Notes: generated by a model not told the origin, from the sequence alone. 64,000 bases of DNA from Mycobacteriaceae bacterium (GCA_028726465.1 JAQYQB010000012.1:62001-126000); one strand, 5' to 3'; positions 9,129-17,599 are shown, counted from the stretch's first letter. Numbers and translations are program-made.

Positions 9129-10185
9129 CCTGGCCCACCGCCTGCAGGATCTGGCGGCAGGTGGCATCGATGGCGCGGGGCAGGCGCTGCGGCAGCCCGC
9201 CCATCTCCACGGCCGCGGCCAGCTTCTTGCTGGTCGGCACCTGCGCGACCGCGTCGGCGTGGCAGATCTTTTCGACCTCCCCCAGGCCGAGCCCCGACCA
9301 GCCGCGGTCCCGGACCACCAGGTGGCAGCGGCGGTTGTCCGCCGCCAGCCGGGCCACCAGCTGGGCGGCCACCGCAGTCGAGCGCACCTCCGCGGCCGTA
9401 AGCACCACCACGTGCTGGGCCTGCCGCGGCAGCAGGTGCCAGTCGCAGTCGAAGATGCTTATCCCCGCCTGCCCGCGCACGCTTTCCGCGGCGGCCTCGA
9501 CGGCGGCCAGCTCGAGGCGAAACGGATCGGCCACCGCGCTGCGCGCCGCCGAAAGCACCGCTATCCCGTCCGCCGTGGTCGGTAGCGCGGCCCGCAGCTC
9601 GTTCCCGGCGATAGCACCTTGCCCCAGGCGCAGCTCCGGCCAGCGCGCCCCGGGCTGCTGCTCGAGCCCCAGGAGAAGATCCAGCCCGCCGGAGAACTCG
9701 CCGGCGTCGACCAGCATGACCGCCCCGCAGGCCGAGTGCTGGCCGGCCGTGCGGGCCAGCGCGGCCGCGAGCAGCGATGCCCCGGCCCCGCCGCCGGCGC
9801 CCACCACGGCCACCAGGCGGTGCTCGGCGTTGGCCTCCTCGGGCCCGCGCATGACCTCGCCCAGGGTCTCCAGCAGCTGGCGGGACTCCGCCGGCAGGAT
9901 AAACGCCGCCTCCGCGTGGCAGTTAAGCGCCGCCTCGTAGTTGAGCGGGCCGGGCTCATTGCCCACGAAATAGACCGGGGCCCGGCCGCGCAGGCTGGCC
10001 ACGTGGGCGGCGGTGGTCTCATCGACCACCACGGCCCGGGCCTGGGCCGCCAGCCGGGAGATTTCCCGCGGGTCGACGGCGTGCCGGACCTCCGCGCTGG
10101 CTGCCGCCGCGGCGTGCTGGGCCTCGGGGATAAGCAGCGGGTCCGTGACCGCGATGAGGATGAAGTCAGTAATCGGTGCGTTCAT
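9121..10185 (-). CDS. ssd: Septum-site-determining protein Ssd (CpaE/MinD-like, no P-loop lysine)
   Basis: First gene of the tad-like operon, 354 residues. The N-terminus resembles a receiver-like fold (FILIAVTDPLLIPEA), followed by a MinD/ParA-like domain. The deviant P-loop reads VVGAGGGAGASLL (about 135-147); the lysines of a true KGGxGKT motif are absent, so ATP binding is doubtful, as in mycobacterial Ssd (Rv3660c), which affects septum formation when overexpressed. Its position suggests it places the tad apparatus. ATG 10185 has GTGAGGGG just upstream. Confidence 0.85.
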   Translation of the reverse strand: MNAPITDFILIAVTDPLLIPEAQHAAAAASAEVRHAVDPREISRLAAQARAVVVDETTAAHVASLRGRAPVYFVGNEPGPLNYEAALNCHAEAAFILPAESRQLLETLGEVMRGPEEANAEHRLVAVVGAGGGAGASLLAAALARTAGQHSACGAVMLVDAGEFSGGLDLLLGLEQQPGARWPELRLGQGAIAGNELRAALPTTADGIAVLSAARSAVADPFRLELAAVEAAAESVRGQAGISIFDCDWHLLPRQAQHVVVLTAAEVRSTAVAAQLVARLAADNRRCHLVVRDRGWSGLGLGEVEKICHADAVAQVPTSKKLAAAVEMGGLPQRLPRAIDATCRQILQAVGQDV

Positions 10186-10503
10186 GCCCCTCACTCTGGC
10201 CGGTGTCCCCCGCCCAATCCAGGGCGGGCGACAACGCCTGTGGACAACCCCGCCGCAGGTGGCCACTCATGAGTGGCCCGCGACACATGTAACCATCCTG
10301 GTGTGAATGACCCGGCGTTCGCCCTTGCGCGGCTGCCGGCGGAGTGTAACCATCGAGGCCAAACCTACGATTGAGTAGGTAGTATCCCGGCTCCCCTAGG
10401 AAACTGCCGGAAACTGCGGTAGATTAAACACAAACATAACAATTGCAACACAGGACTCGACAGACACTTCAGTAACGGAAATTAGCGCCAGGATTTCACC
10501 CAT
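10186..10503. other. Divergent intergenic region between ssd and HAD-IB gene
   Basis: 318 bp holding the promoters of the tad-like cluster (minus) and the phosphatase (plus). A perfect 18-bp palindrome sits at 10261-10278 (listed separately). A -10-like TAGATT lies at 10420-10425 on the plus strand, about 80 bases before the phosphatase start. I see no RNA gene. Confidence 0.5.
10261..10278. promoter_or_regulatory. Perfect 18-bp palindrome, candidate operator
   Basis: GGCCACTCATGAGTGGCC reads identically on both strands and has no spacer. It is 76 bp upstream of the ssd start in the divergent tad/phosphatase region. With no spacer it is a poor hairpin but a good dimeric-protein binding site. 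The cognate regulator is unknown. Confidence 0.5.
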
Positions 10504-11334
10504 ATGACTCGCCAGCCCGAACGCCTCCCCGCCGACACCGCCCGCGTGGCGGCCTTCTTCGATCTCGATAAGACGATCATCGCGACCTCCTCGGCGTTCG
10601 CCTTCGGCAAAGAGTTCATGCACAACGGGCTGATTACCCCCACGGAGGCCCTGCAGCTGTCCCTGGCCAAGACCAGCTTCATGATGGCCGGCCAGTCCAG
10701 CCAGCAGATGGACGCCACCCGCGACCAGCTCGCCAAGATGGTCACCGGCTGGCCCGTGGACGAGGTCGAGGCCATCGCCCAGCAGACCATGCACACCGTG
10801 CTCACCCCGGCCATCTATTCGGAGGCCCGCGAGCTGATCACCTACCACCAGGCCGCCGGCCACGAGGTCATCATCATCTCCGCCTCCGCGCGCCCGCTGG
10901 TCCAGCTCATCGCGGACGAGCTCGGCGTGGACCAGGTCGTGGCCACCGAGCTCGCCGCCGAAAACGGCAAGTTCACCGGCGAGGTCCTCTACTACTGCAA
11001 GGGCCCGGCCAAGGCTGAATCCCTCGACCGCCTCGCCGAGTCCGGCCGCTACGACCTGCCCCGCAGCTTCGCCTACTCCGACTCCGCCACCGACATCCCC
11101 ATGCTGGAAAAGGTGGGCAACCCCGTGGCCGTCAACCCGGACCGGGCCATGAAGAAGCACGCCCTAGAGCACGGCTGGGACATCCGCACCTTCAAGGACC
11201 CCGAGCCCCTGTTCACCCTGCCCGGCGCCAAGGAGGTCGGCATCGGCGCCGGCGTGGTCGCCGGCATCGCCGCCCTCATCGCCGGCGGCATCTGGCTGGC
11301 CGGGCGCCCCGGCCCCGCCAAGTGGCCGGCCTAG
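10504..11334 (+). CDS. HAD-IB family phosphatase with C-terminal membrane anchor
   Basis: Haloacid-dehalogenase superfamily hydrolase of the SerB-like IB subfamily, 276 residues. Motif I is FFDLDKTII (about 15-23), motif II IIISASARP and motif III YSDSATDIPML (about 195-205). Family members dephosphorylate phosphoserine or lipid-linked phosphates; the substrate here is unknown. The C-terminus carries a Gly/Ala-rich hydrophobic stretch (about 246-266), suggesting a membrane tether. ATG 10504 follows a weak AGGA nine bases upstream. It corresponds in place to Rv3661. Confidence 0.85.
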   Translation: MTRQPERLPADTARVAAFFDLDKTIIATSSAFAFGKEFMHNGLITPTEALQLSLAKTSFMMAGQSSQQMDATRDQLAKMVTGWPVDEVEAIAQQTMHTVLTPAIYSEARELITYHQAAGHEVIIISASARPLVQLIADELGVDQVVATELAAENGKFTGEVLYYCKGPAKAESLDRLAESGRYDLPRSFAYSDSATDIPMLEKVGNPVAVNPDRAMKKHALEHGWDIRTFKDPEPLFTLPGAKEVGIGAGVVAGIAALIAGGIWLAGRPGPAKWPA

Positions 11335-11388
11335 TGCCGTTTACCGCTTAAGCTCCCAGGCTTAAGCCCCCAGGTTTAAGCCCCAGGC

Positions 11389-12117
11389 TTAAGCGGCGCG
11401 GGCGATGCCGTCTGCCTCCTTGCCGCCGGCCTCCCAGGCCGCCAGGTGGAGACGCAGCAGCGGGAAGGGATCCTCGGCGCGGTAGGCCTGCAGCGTTTCC
11501 GTGTACTGCTGCCGGTGCCGCGAGAAATACGTCTCCGGCACCGCGAAACCGCGCGGATCCAGGCCCGTGGCGATGGCGGCGGCGCGCCCGGCCATCCGCC
11601 CCACCAGCCCGCTGCGCTCGCCGAAGCAGCCGTGGGCGGCGACCTCGGCGTGCAGCACCGCCGGAAGCAGCAAGCGCAGTCCCGGCCCCGGCGCGCTGCC
11701 CGCACCGGCCACGACCCAGCCGGCCAGCACCGTCAGGCGATCCGCCGCGGCCTGGGGCTTGCCGGCCCCGCCGCCGGCCACGTCCCAGCGGGCCAAAACC
11801 TGCAGCGGGGCGCGGGTGAAGGTGCGCATGGTCGCAGCGAACTGCTCGGGCGCCAGCGTGGAATAGGCGCTGATGTGGCGGGCCAGCAGGCTGCCGTCGG
11901 CATTAAATTCTTCCTCCACGTCGCGGGCCACGCGCCCGCTGACCAGCCCCGCGCTGGCCCTGGCGCCGCGCAGCAGGGACTCCGAAGATACGACCTCGGG
12001 TTTGCGCAAAGCCGCAGGTCGCCGGTGTGCCGCCGCGATGGCGCTCTCGGCCCGCCCGGACAGGCGGGAGACTTCTTCGTCCCTTAACAGCGGGGATAGC
12101 GGGTCATTTTCGGCCAT
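11389..12117 (-). CDS. Conserved actinobacterial protein with degenerate Fic-like motif
   Basis: 242 residues, same place as Rv3662c. The C-terminal half follows the layout of Fic (AMP-transferase) domains: a helix, then HGCFGERSGLVGR (about 162-174) where Fic proteins have HPFxxGNGRxxR, then a Leu/Gly-rich helix and a Fic-like tail (YFSRHRQQYTETLQAYR). The histidine is displaced by one residue and the phosphate-binding Asn is Ser, so AMPylation activity is doubtful. The Fic relationship is my inference. ATG 12117 is taken as start; the frame extends to 12141 without a ribosome binding site. Confidence 0.65.
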   Translation of the reverse strand: MAENDPLSPLLRDEEVSRLSGRAESAIAAAHRRPAALRKPEVVSSESLLRGARASAGLVSGRVARDVEEEFNADGSLLARHISAYSTLAPEQFAATMRTFTRAPLQVLARWDVAGGGAGKPQAAADRLTVLAGWVVAGAGSAPGPGLRLLLPAVLHAEVAAHGCFGERSGLVGRMAGRAAAIATGLDPRGFAVPETYFSRHRQQYTETLQAYRAEDPFPLLRLHLAAWEAGGKEADGIARAA

Positions 12118-12271
12118 ATGAACTAGGATAGGCGTTAGCAAACGTGGCGACGGGCTGCGGCCGGTCGTTTTTTAGACTGTGACCCGCGTGTCGGGACGCT
12201 GTGCGCTCGGACGACGTTTCCACGTAGTATTTAAGTTACGAAATATTTTCCACCCAAGGAAGGTTTAACCT

Positions 12272-12778
12272 GTGAGCAACGACGGACTTTTCACCGACGG
12301 CAGTAATCAGTTTGCCCCGAAGGTCAACGCGATCCCCCTCAGCGACGCTGACACCTCCCGCTCCGGTGAGGCTTCCATCGGCACCTTGGTCTCCAACGCC
12401 ACTGAGCAGGTCTCCAGCTTGGTCCGCTCGGAGGTCGAGCTGGCCAAGACCGAGCTGGCCGCTTCCGCCAAGAAGGGCGGCATCGGCGCCGGCTTCTTCG
12501 GTGTGGCCGGCACCGTCGCCCTGTATAGCTCCTTCTTCTTTTTCTTCTTCCTCGCGGAGCTGCTCGCCAAGTGGCTGGACCGCTGGGCCGCCTTCCTTAT
12601 CGTCTTCCTCATCATGCTGGTCATCGCCGGCGTCTGCGCCCTGGTGGGTATCCAGAACGTAAAGAAGGTCAAGAAGCCGGAAAAGACCATCAACTCCTTT
12701 AGCGACATGAAGGACCTGGTCCCGGGCAAGGCCCAGAAGAAGGTCGAGGGCAACAAGGGCCTGTTCACCAACTCCTAG
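12272..12778 (+). CDS. Phage-holin-family (Actinobacterial holin-X) membrane protein
   Basis: 168 residues. An N-terminal polar region contains an amphipathic helix (VSSLVRSEVELAKTELA, about 49-65). Two strongly hydrophobic segments follow (about 76-99 and 108-130), then a Lys-rich C-terminus. This is the layout of the Actinobacterial holin-X/DUF1469 family; such proteins are chromosomal, of unknown role, and no phage genes are nearby. GTG 12272 is preceded by AAGGAAGG at 12256-12263. It occupies the place of Rv3669. Confidence 0.82.
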   Translation: MSNDGLFTDGSNQFAPKVNAIPLSDADTSRSGEASIGTLVSNATEQVSSLVRSEVELAKTELAASAKKGGIGAGFFGVAGTVALYSSFFFFFFLAELLAKWLDRWAAFLIVFLIMLVIAGVCALVGIQNVKKVKKPEKTINSFSDMKDLVPGKAQKKVEGNKGLFTNS

Positions 12779-12809
12779 GCCAGCCCCTAAAGCCCCCTCC
12801 CTACCCCCT

Positions 12810-12844
12810 AACTCCGCCCCACGCACCGCGTTCGGCGGAGTTTT
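12810..12844 (+). terminator. Intrinsic terminator after holin-X gene
   Basis: Stem AACTCCGCC (12810-12818) with GGCGGAGTT (12834-12842), a GC-rich inner loop, and a T run (TTTT, 12841-12844). It lies 32 bp after the stop codon. Confidence 0.85.
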
Positions 12845-12883
12845 GTCAGTTTCTACCGAGCCCAACCTGGAGGAGTATCGCCC

Positions 12884-13795
12884 GTGTCGGCACGCAACCT
12901 TTCGCCCTCCGTCGTGGAGCTGGACGGCCCGTTTACGCACCAGCTGGTGCACACGCGCGGCATCCGGCTGCACGCCGCGGTGGCCGGGGATCCCCAAAAT
13001 CCCCTCGTCGTGGCCATTCACGGGTCCTACGGCGGCTGGTTCGACTACCGGGACGTCATCGCCCCGCTGGCCGAGCGCGGCTTCCACGTCGCGGCTATCG
13101 ATGCCCGCGGCTTCGGCATGTCCGACAAGCCCCCGGCCGATATCGGCCACGACATCCGCGTGATGACCGGCGATCTCTCCGGGCTCATCCAGGCGCTGGG
13201 CCACCGCCGGGCCATCATCATCGGCAACGACACGGGCGCCTCGGTGGCCTGGTCCCTGGCGGTGGAGCACCCCGAGCGCGTCGCCGGCATCGTGAGCATC
13301 TCTGGCGCCTACCCGGTGGACCTGCGACGCGCCATGGCCGCCCGCCCCTGGGATTTCTTCTGGCTGTGGCTGCGCGCGGGACTGTGCCGCCTGCCCTACC
13401 GGGCCCTGCAGCGCGTGCCCGGGCTCTCCGAGTGGGTCTACCGCAAGGAGCTGCTGCTCAATACCACCGGCCGCTTCCGCGGCGAGCGCTTCCAGCGGTT
13501 GCTGCAGCTGCGGCTCGAGGCCGCCTCCATCGGCAACGTCGTGCGCGGAATCCTGTGGAACCACCGGCTGCTGACCGCCGCCGTCCCGCGCCGCTGGGTC
13601 GAGGAGACCATCTCCGCGCCCGTGCTTTTCTTCCACTCCGGGCAGCGCCTGTGGAACCCCATCATCCGGCGCGCGCGATCCCGCACCACCGGCGCCTTTG
13701 CCGATCACAGCCTGCGGCACGCCAAGAACCTGCCGCACGTGGAAGAGCCCGCCGACTTCGTCGCGACCGTCGCGGACTGGGCGCGCCAGCTTTAG
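12884..13795 (+). CDS. Alpha/beta-fold hydrolase, EphE-like epoxide hydrolase family
   Basis: 303 residues with the alpha/beta-hydrolase core. The oxyanion-hole motif HGSYGGWFDYRD is near residues 45-56. The nucleophile elbow is GNDTGA (about 112-117), in which Asp replaces the usual Ser. Asp at this position is typical of epoxide hydrolases and haloalkane dehalogenases. The terminal histidine of the triad is probably in NLPHVEEP (about 286-293). The physiological substrate is unknown. GTG 12884 follows GGAGGAG. It is convergent with marP, as EphE (Rv3670) is in mycobacteria. Confidence 0.85.
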   Translation: MSARNLSPSVVELDGPFTHQLVHTRGIRLHAAVAGDPQNPLVVAIHGSYGGWFDYRDVIAPLAERGFHVAAIDARGFGMSDKPPADIGHDIRVMTGDLSGLIQALGHRRAIIIGNDTGASVAWSLAVEHPERVAGIVSISGAYPVDLRRAMAARPWDFFWLWLRAGLCRLPYRALQRVPGLSEWVYRKELLLNTTGRFRGERFQRLLQLRLEAASIGNVVRGILWNHRLLTAAVPRRWVEETISAPVLFFHSGQRLWNPIIRRARSRTTGAFADHSLRHAKNLPHVEEPADFVATVADWARQL

Positions 13796-13816
13796 CCGAA
13801 GGCGGCGGGCCGAGGC

Positions 13817-15025
13817 CTAATTGGACACGACGTCGCGGGCCACGCACTCGCCGGTGTTGACCGGCTCGGTCAGCTGCGCGACGTCCCCGATGTGGGAAAT
13901 CACCTCGTCGGCGGTCAGCGCGTAGCCGGTGTCCGTGTCATCCACGGCCGCGCCGAAGACCATGCCGAGGACCTGGCCCTCCGTGTTGAACAGCGGCCCA
14001 CCCGAGTTGCCCTGCTGGATGCTGCCGCGCACGGTGTAGGCGTCGCGCTCGACGCGACCCATGTTGTAGATGTCCGGGCCGGCAATCGTGATGCGATCGC
14101 GCACGCGGGCCGGGGTGGCGCTGAACGGGCCCGACTGCGGGAATCCCATGACGATGGCGTCGTCGCCGGTCACCCCCGGCTCCGGCGCCCAGTCCAGCGG
14201 CGGCAGCTGCAGGTTCTCGCTGTGCAGCACGGCGATGTCGACCTCGGGGTTGTAGTAGACCACCTCGGCCTGCTGGATGCCGGTGACCGTGTCCAGGTTG
14301 ACTAGGTTGGTCCCGGCCACGACGTGGGCGTTGGTGACCACGTAGTCGTCCTGGATGACAAAGCCGGAGCCCATCAGGCGGCGGCTGCAGGAGTCCGCGT
14401 CGCCCAGCACGTGGATGACCGACGGGCGCAACTGCTTGACCAGCGCCTTGTTCTCGACCTCGATGCGCGGGGCGGCGACCTCCACGTTGCGGTCGCCGTC
14501 GATGGGCGCCACCAGCGGCGGCAGGCCCGTCTGGTTCAGCAGCGAGGTCACCCCGCCCGGCAGGGCCTTCAGCTGCTCCGGCGCGACCGAGTGGATGCCG
14601 CCCAGGATCTGAGATTCCCGCAGGCCCTTGCCCACCACGCCGGTCAGCCCGCTGGCCAGCGGGATGGAGACCAGCCAGATGACCAGCAGGGCGGCCACGG
14701 CCTGGAAGACCGAGCCGGCCAGGGAGTCGATGCGCTGGGCCGAGCGCAGCCGGAGTCTGTCCCGCAGCCGAGCGCCGAGGGAGGACCCGGCCAGGTGGCC
14801 GATGCCGACCAGCAGGATCATCACGCCGACGGCCAGCAAGAGGCGCAGGGCCACCGAGTCCGTCAGGCGCATCGCCAGCGGGGCCAGGCCCATGCCGATG
14901 ACCAGGCCGGCGACGATGCCGATGAAGGACAGCACGGAAGACATCACGCCCTGGCGCCACCCGGCGAACACCGCGGCTAGCACGGCGATCACGATGAGGG
15001 CGTCGACCACTAAAAATGCGCTCAC
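13817..15025 (-). CDS. marP: MarP family membrane-anchored serine protease
   Basis: 402 residues: four N-terminal membrane segments of the CvpA/colicin-V-production type (within about 1-125) and a periplasmic chymotrypsin-like protease. The triad is visible as His in TNAHVVAG (about 232), Asp in VDIAVLH (about 264) and Ser in QQGNSGGPLF (about 340). Two cysteines (DADSCSRR and TGECVAR) bracket the protease domain and can form the disulfide known to activate M. tuberculosis MarP (Rv3671c), which protects against acid and oxidative stress. GTG 15025 has AGGAAG about 12 bases upstream. Confidence 0.92.
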   Translation of the reverse strand: MSAFLVVDALIVIAVLAAVFAGWRQGVMSSVLSFIGIVAGLVIGMGLAPLAMRLTDSVALRLLLAVGVMILLVGIGHLAGSSLGARLRDRLRLRSAQRIDSLAGSVFQAVAALLVIWLVSIPLASGLTGVVGKGLRESQILGGIHSVAPEQLKALPGGVTSLLNQTGLPPLVAPIDGDRNVEVAAPRIEVENKALVKQLRPSVIHVLGDADSCSRRLMGSGFVIQDDYVVTNAHVVAGTNLVNLDTVTGIQQAEVVYYNPEVDIAVLHSENLQLPPLDWAPEPGVTGDDAIVMGFPQSGPFSATPARVRDRITIAGPDIYNMGRVERDAYTVRGSIQQGNSGGPLFNTEGQVLGMVFGAAVDDTDTGYALTADEVISHIGDVAQLTEPVNTGECVARDVVSN

Positions 15026-15111
15026 TGAAAAAGGGTTCTTCCTGTAAAAATCTGTTTTGGCTAGGCCAGCATACTACCGCGCGGCGACGCAGCTGCTAAA
15101 CAGCTACACAA

Positions 15112-15876
15112 CTATTCGGTCGCCGGTTGCTGCTGGTGCGGTTCGTTCATCTTCTCACGATTGCGCGACGCGGCGAGGGTGGCGCGGAGCGGTCGCACCG
15201 AATTGTTATCCCAGGGCTGCTCCCAGCCAGCGTGCCGCAAGGTGGTCGCCAGCACCCCGGCGGTAAATCCCCAGATGACGTAGCCCTGGATCCGGAAGGC
15301 GGGCCCGGTCCAGGCTCCCCACCCCACCTGGATCCGGTTGGCGGGATCGATGAGATCGGTCAGGGGGACGGTGAAGACGTCGTCCGTCTCCGCGGGGCTG
15401 GCCACCCCGACCGGGGAGAGGCTGTGCCAGTAGGCCAGCACCGGGGTCACGGGGTTGCCGGTCGCCCGGATCCGCAGCCGCTCCCACTGATCGATGGGGG
15501 TCACGCTGCGGCGATCCAACCCGGTTTCCTCCCAGGCCTCGCGCAGGGCGGCGTCGACCAGGTTGGTATCTTCCGGATCCACCCGGCCGCCGGGGAAGGC
15601 GATCTGGCCGGAGTGCGAGCGCATGGTCGGCGTGCGGTGGGTGAGCAGCACCCGGGCGTTGTCCAGGCAGTCCCCGGCCAGCAGCACCAGCACCGCCGCG
15701 TCCCGGCGCAGCTTCTTCACCGGCGGGAAGTTGCGGTCGAGGCGCTGGCCCATGGTGGCCTCGATCTGGTGCGAATCCACCCCGAGGGCCGGGCGCAGCC
15801 ACCGCGGCGCGGCCGCCGGGCGCACCGTCACGTTCTCTCCGGGCCGGTCCCCGTGGTGCGGCAAGTACAGCCCCAT
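15112..15876 (-). CDS. Nudix hydrolase, CoA pyrophosphatase type
   Basis: 254 residues. It has the CoA-pyrophosphatase (UPF0035) lead-in RSHSGQIAFPGGRVDPED directly joined to the Nudix box (GGRV...REAWEETGL, about 100-122). Such enzymes split CoA or oxidised CoA into 3',5'-ADP and phosphopantetheine. The N-terminus (about 1-40) is longer than in minimal Nudix proteins. ATG 15876 has GGTGAGG upstream. It lies in the nth-TlpA-Nudix-marP minus-strand run, the same order as Rv3674c-Rv3671c. Confidence 0.88.
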   Translation of the reverse strand: MGLYLPHHGDRPGENVTVRPAAAPRWLRPALGVDSHQIEATMGQRLDRNFPPVKKLRRDAAVLVLLAGDCLDNARVLLTHRTPTMRSHSGQIAFPGGRVDPEDTNLVDAALREAWEETGLDRRSVTPIDQWERLRIRATGNPVTPVLAYWHSLSPVGVASPAETDDVFTVPLTDLIDPANRIQVGWGAWTGPAFRIQGYVIWGFTAGVLATTLRHAGWEQPWDNNSVRPLRATLAASRNREKMNEPHQQQPATE

Positions 15877-15927
15877 CAGCGCCTCACCGCCCCGGCCATT
15901 GACCGTCCCGTTATCAGAGCGCTAGCT

Positions 15928-16545
15928 TTAGCCATCCAGCGCCCCCGCGACCGCGGACTCAATCTCCGCGGTGGACTCGAAGGCCTGGACGAAGCGGCCG
16001 ACCTCGTGCCCGTCTTTCAGCACCAGGGTGATGGGGATGACCCGCGGCAGGCCGAGCCCACCAGCAAAGGAATTATCCGAGTCCTGGAAGCTGGGCAGGC
16101 CCACGCCCAGCTCCTCGAGCAGCGCGGCACCGTTGGCCGCGTTGGTGTCGGCGTGCACGCCGAGCACCTCCCACTCCGGGTGGCTGGCGGCGACCTCCTC
16201 CAGCAGGGGCAGCTCCTCCCGGCAGGGCTGGCACCACCAGGCCCACACGTTGACGATGGTCACCCCGCTATCGGCCGAGCCTTCTTCCGCGGATTCCTGC
16301 CCGCCCAGGCAGTCCAGGTCGACCCCGGCGACGGGACCGGCCGGGCAGTCCGGGCGGGCCGGCACGTCGGCGGCCTGACCCTGCTCGGCTGGCGATGCCG
16401 CAGGGGCCGACGATGCCCCGGCCGCGTCCGGGCCGGAGGCCTGCTCGCCACCGCCCCCGGGAGACAGGAGTGCCAGGGCGGCGGCGACCACGGCGACCGT
16501 CAGCACGACGGCCGCCCCGATGGACCAGAAAACCTGCTTTTTCAT
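15928..16545 (-). CDS. TlpA-family thiol-disulfide oxidoreductase
   Basis: 205-residue membrane-anchored, extracytoplasmic thioredoxin-like protein. One N-terminal membrane segment (about 8-30) is followed by an Ala/Gln-rich linker and a thioredoxin fold with the active site WWCQPCREE (about 99-107). It also has a short insertion with two Cys (RPDCPAGP and DLDCLGG) that probably form a structural disulfide. Possible partners are MarP or cytochrome c maturation. ATG 16545 overlaps the nth stop by four bases (ATGA), so nth and tlpA are translationally coupled. Equivalent to Rv3673c. Confidence 0.88.
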   Translation of the reverse strand: MKKQVFWSIGAAVVLTVAVVAAALALLSPGGGGEQASGPDAAGASSAPAASPAEQGQAADVPARPDCPAGPVAGVDLDCLGGQESAEEGSADSGVTIVNVWAWWCQPCREELPLLEEVAASHPEWEVLGVHADTNAANGAALLEELGVGLPSFQDSDNSFAGGLGLPRVIPITLVLKDGHEVGRFVQAFESTAEIESAVAGALDG

Positions 16546-17252
16546 CTCCCCACCAGTCTACTGGGCCGGGGCGCTTTCCCGTATTCCGCAGCCGCCGGGC
16601 ACAGGTGGGCCAGCACGCAGTCGCCGCAGCGCGGGCTGCGGGCCCGGCAGACCGCCCGTCCGTGGAAGATGAGGCGGTGGGAGAACATGGTCCACTCCTC
16701 CTCCGGCAGCTGGCCGGCGATGTCCTTTTCGATGGCCACCGGGGTCGTTTTCTCCGTCAGGCGGAGCCGGGTGACCAGGCGCTGGAAGTGCGTGTCCACG
16801 GTCAGCCCCGGCAGGCCGAAGGCGTTGCCGCGCACCACCAGGGCGGTCTTGCGGCCCACCCCGGGCAGGCTGGTCAGCTCCTTTATCCCGCGGGGGACCT
16901 CGCCGCCGAAGTGGGCCACCAGCCCCTCGCCTATCCCCAGCAGGTGCTTGGTCTTGGCCCGCTGGAAGCCGAGCGGGCGCAGGATTTCCTCCAGTTGCGC
17001 CGGATCGGCCTGGGCGTAGGCGGCGGCGTTTGGGTATTTTGCGAAGAGTGCAGGGGTGACCTGGTTGACCCGGGCGTCGGTGCACTGCGCGGACAGCACC
17101 GTGGCCACGAGCAGCTCGAGTGGGGTCTCAAAGTCCAGCTCACAGCGGGCGTCCGGATATTCCTGGCTGAGAATTTTGTTGATCGTCTCGGCCCGCCGCG
17201 GGCCGGAATTGCGAAGATTTTTCGCAGAATTCGAGGGTTTATGGTCGCGCAT
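16542..17252 (-). CDS. nth: Endonuclease III
   Basis: Base-excision-repair DNA glycosylase/AP lyase for oxidised pyrimidines, 236 residues. The helix-hairpin-helix and catalytic lysine are in LPGVGRKTALVV (about 130-141) and the catalytic aspartate in TVDTHFQR (about 149-156). The [4Fe-4S] cluster has the canonical spacing C-x6-C-x2-C-x5-C (CRARSPRCGDCVLAHLC, about 205-221). ATG 17252 has no ribosome binding site, but TAAGCT ends exactly seven bases before it, so the mRNA is probably leaderless. Confidence 0.95.
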   Translation of the reverse strand: MRDHKPSNSAKNLRNSGPRRAETINKILSQEYPDARCELDFETPLELLVATVLSAQCTDARVNQVTPALFAKYPNAAAYAQADPAQLEEILRPLGFQRAKTKHLLGIGEGLVAHFGGEVPRGIKELTSLPGVGRKTALVVRGNAFGLPGLTVDTHFQRLVTRLRLTEKTTPVAIEKDIAGQLPEEEWTMFSHRLIFHGRAVCRARSPRCGDCVLAHLCPAAAEYGKAPRPSRLVGR

Positions 17253-17279
17253 GAATAAAAGCTTAGTAAGATGGGGGCC

Positions 17280-17366
17280 ATGATCGTCTTAGTCATCGTC
17301 GCGCCCGTCGCGCTGGCCGTGTTCGCCATGTTCATGGAGAAGCTTGAATCAAGCGTCCTCGACTAG
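17280..17366 (+). CDS. Small single-pass membrane protein (28 residues)
   Basis: ATG 17280 opens a 28-codon frame with a hydrophobic N-terminus (MIVLVIVAPVALAVFAMF) and a charged tail (MEKLESSVLD), ending TAG at 17366. The -10-like TAAGAT (17267-17272) ends seven bases before this ATG, the same leaderless arrangement used by many genes here. A second in-frame ATG at 17271 would add three residues. Two hairpins directly follow. The function is unknown. I rate it likely real because of the promoter, membrane-protein composition and terminator-like end. Confidence 0.55.
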   Translation: MIVLVIVAPVALAVFAMFMEKLESSVLD

Positions 17367-17459
17367 CCTGCATTAGCTGGTAGCTAGCAGGACTGACACG
17401 CTCGCGCCTCGGGCTAACTGGAGATACCACAACCGGGCGTCTGGAAAAGACCCGGTTGT
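17367..17459 (+). other. Two consecutive hairpins downstream of the small ORF
   Basis: Hairpin 1 (17367-17391): CCTGC/GCAGG plus TAGCT/AGCTA around a GGT loop, starting at the base after the small ORF stop. Hairpin 2 (17429-17459): ACAACCGGG with CCCGGTTGT around a 13-base loop. Neither is followed by a T run, so they may be Rho-independent-like ends, RNA stabilisers or part of a small RNA in the 350-bp glxR upstream region. The rest of 17460-17590 shows nothing I can name. Confidence 0.5.
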
Positions 17460-17599
17460 CACGACTGAGTTGGCGGTTCCCCTTGCGGAGCCGGAGGTTG
17501 CAGCGGTGGCTTTTATCTTTCATACGCACGGATTACGCGACTACGCGTGCCCTGTGTGCAGGCTCTGTTTCTGTTAGGAATTGCGCTTTTAACCCCATA

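Noticed and set aside
12236..13738. 500-codon minus-strand frame over holin-X and the hydrolase
   Set aside because: Shadow of two plus-strand genes and crosses their terminator.
15127..17019. 630-codon plus-strand frame over the Nudix, TlpA and nth genes
   Set aside because: Covers three well-supported minus-strand genes. It is Arg/Gly-rich and has no motif.
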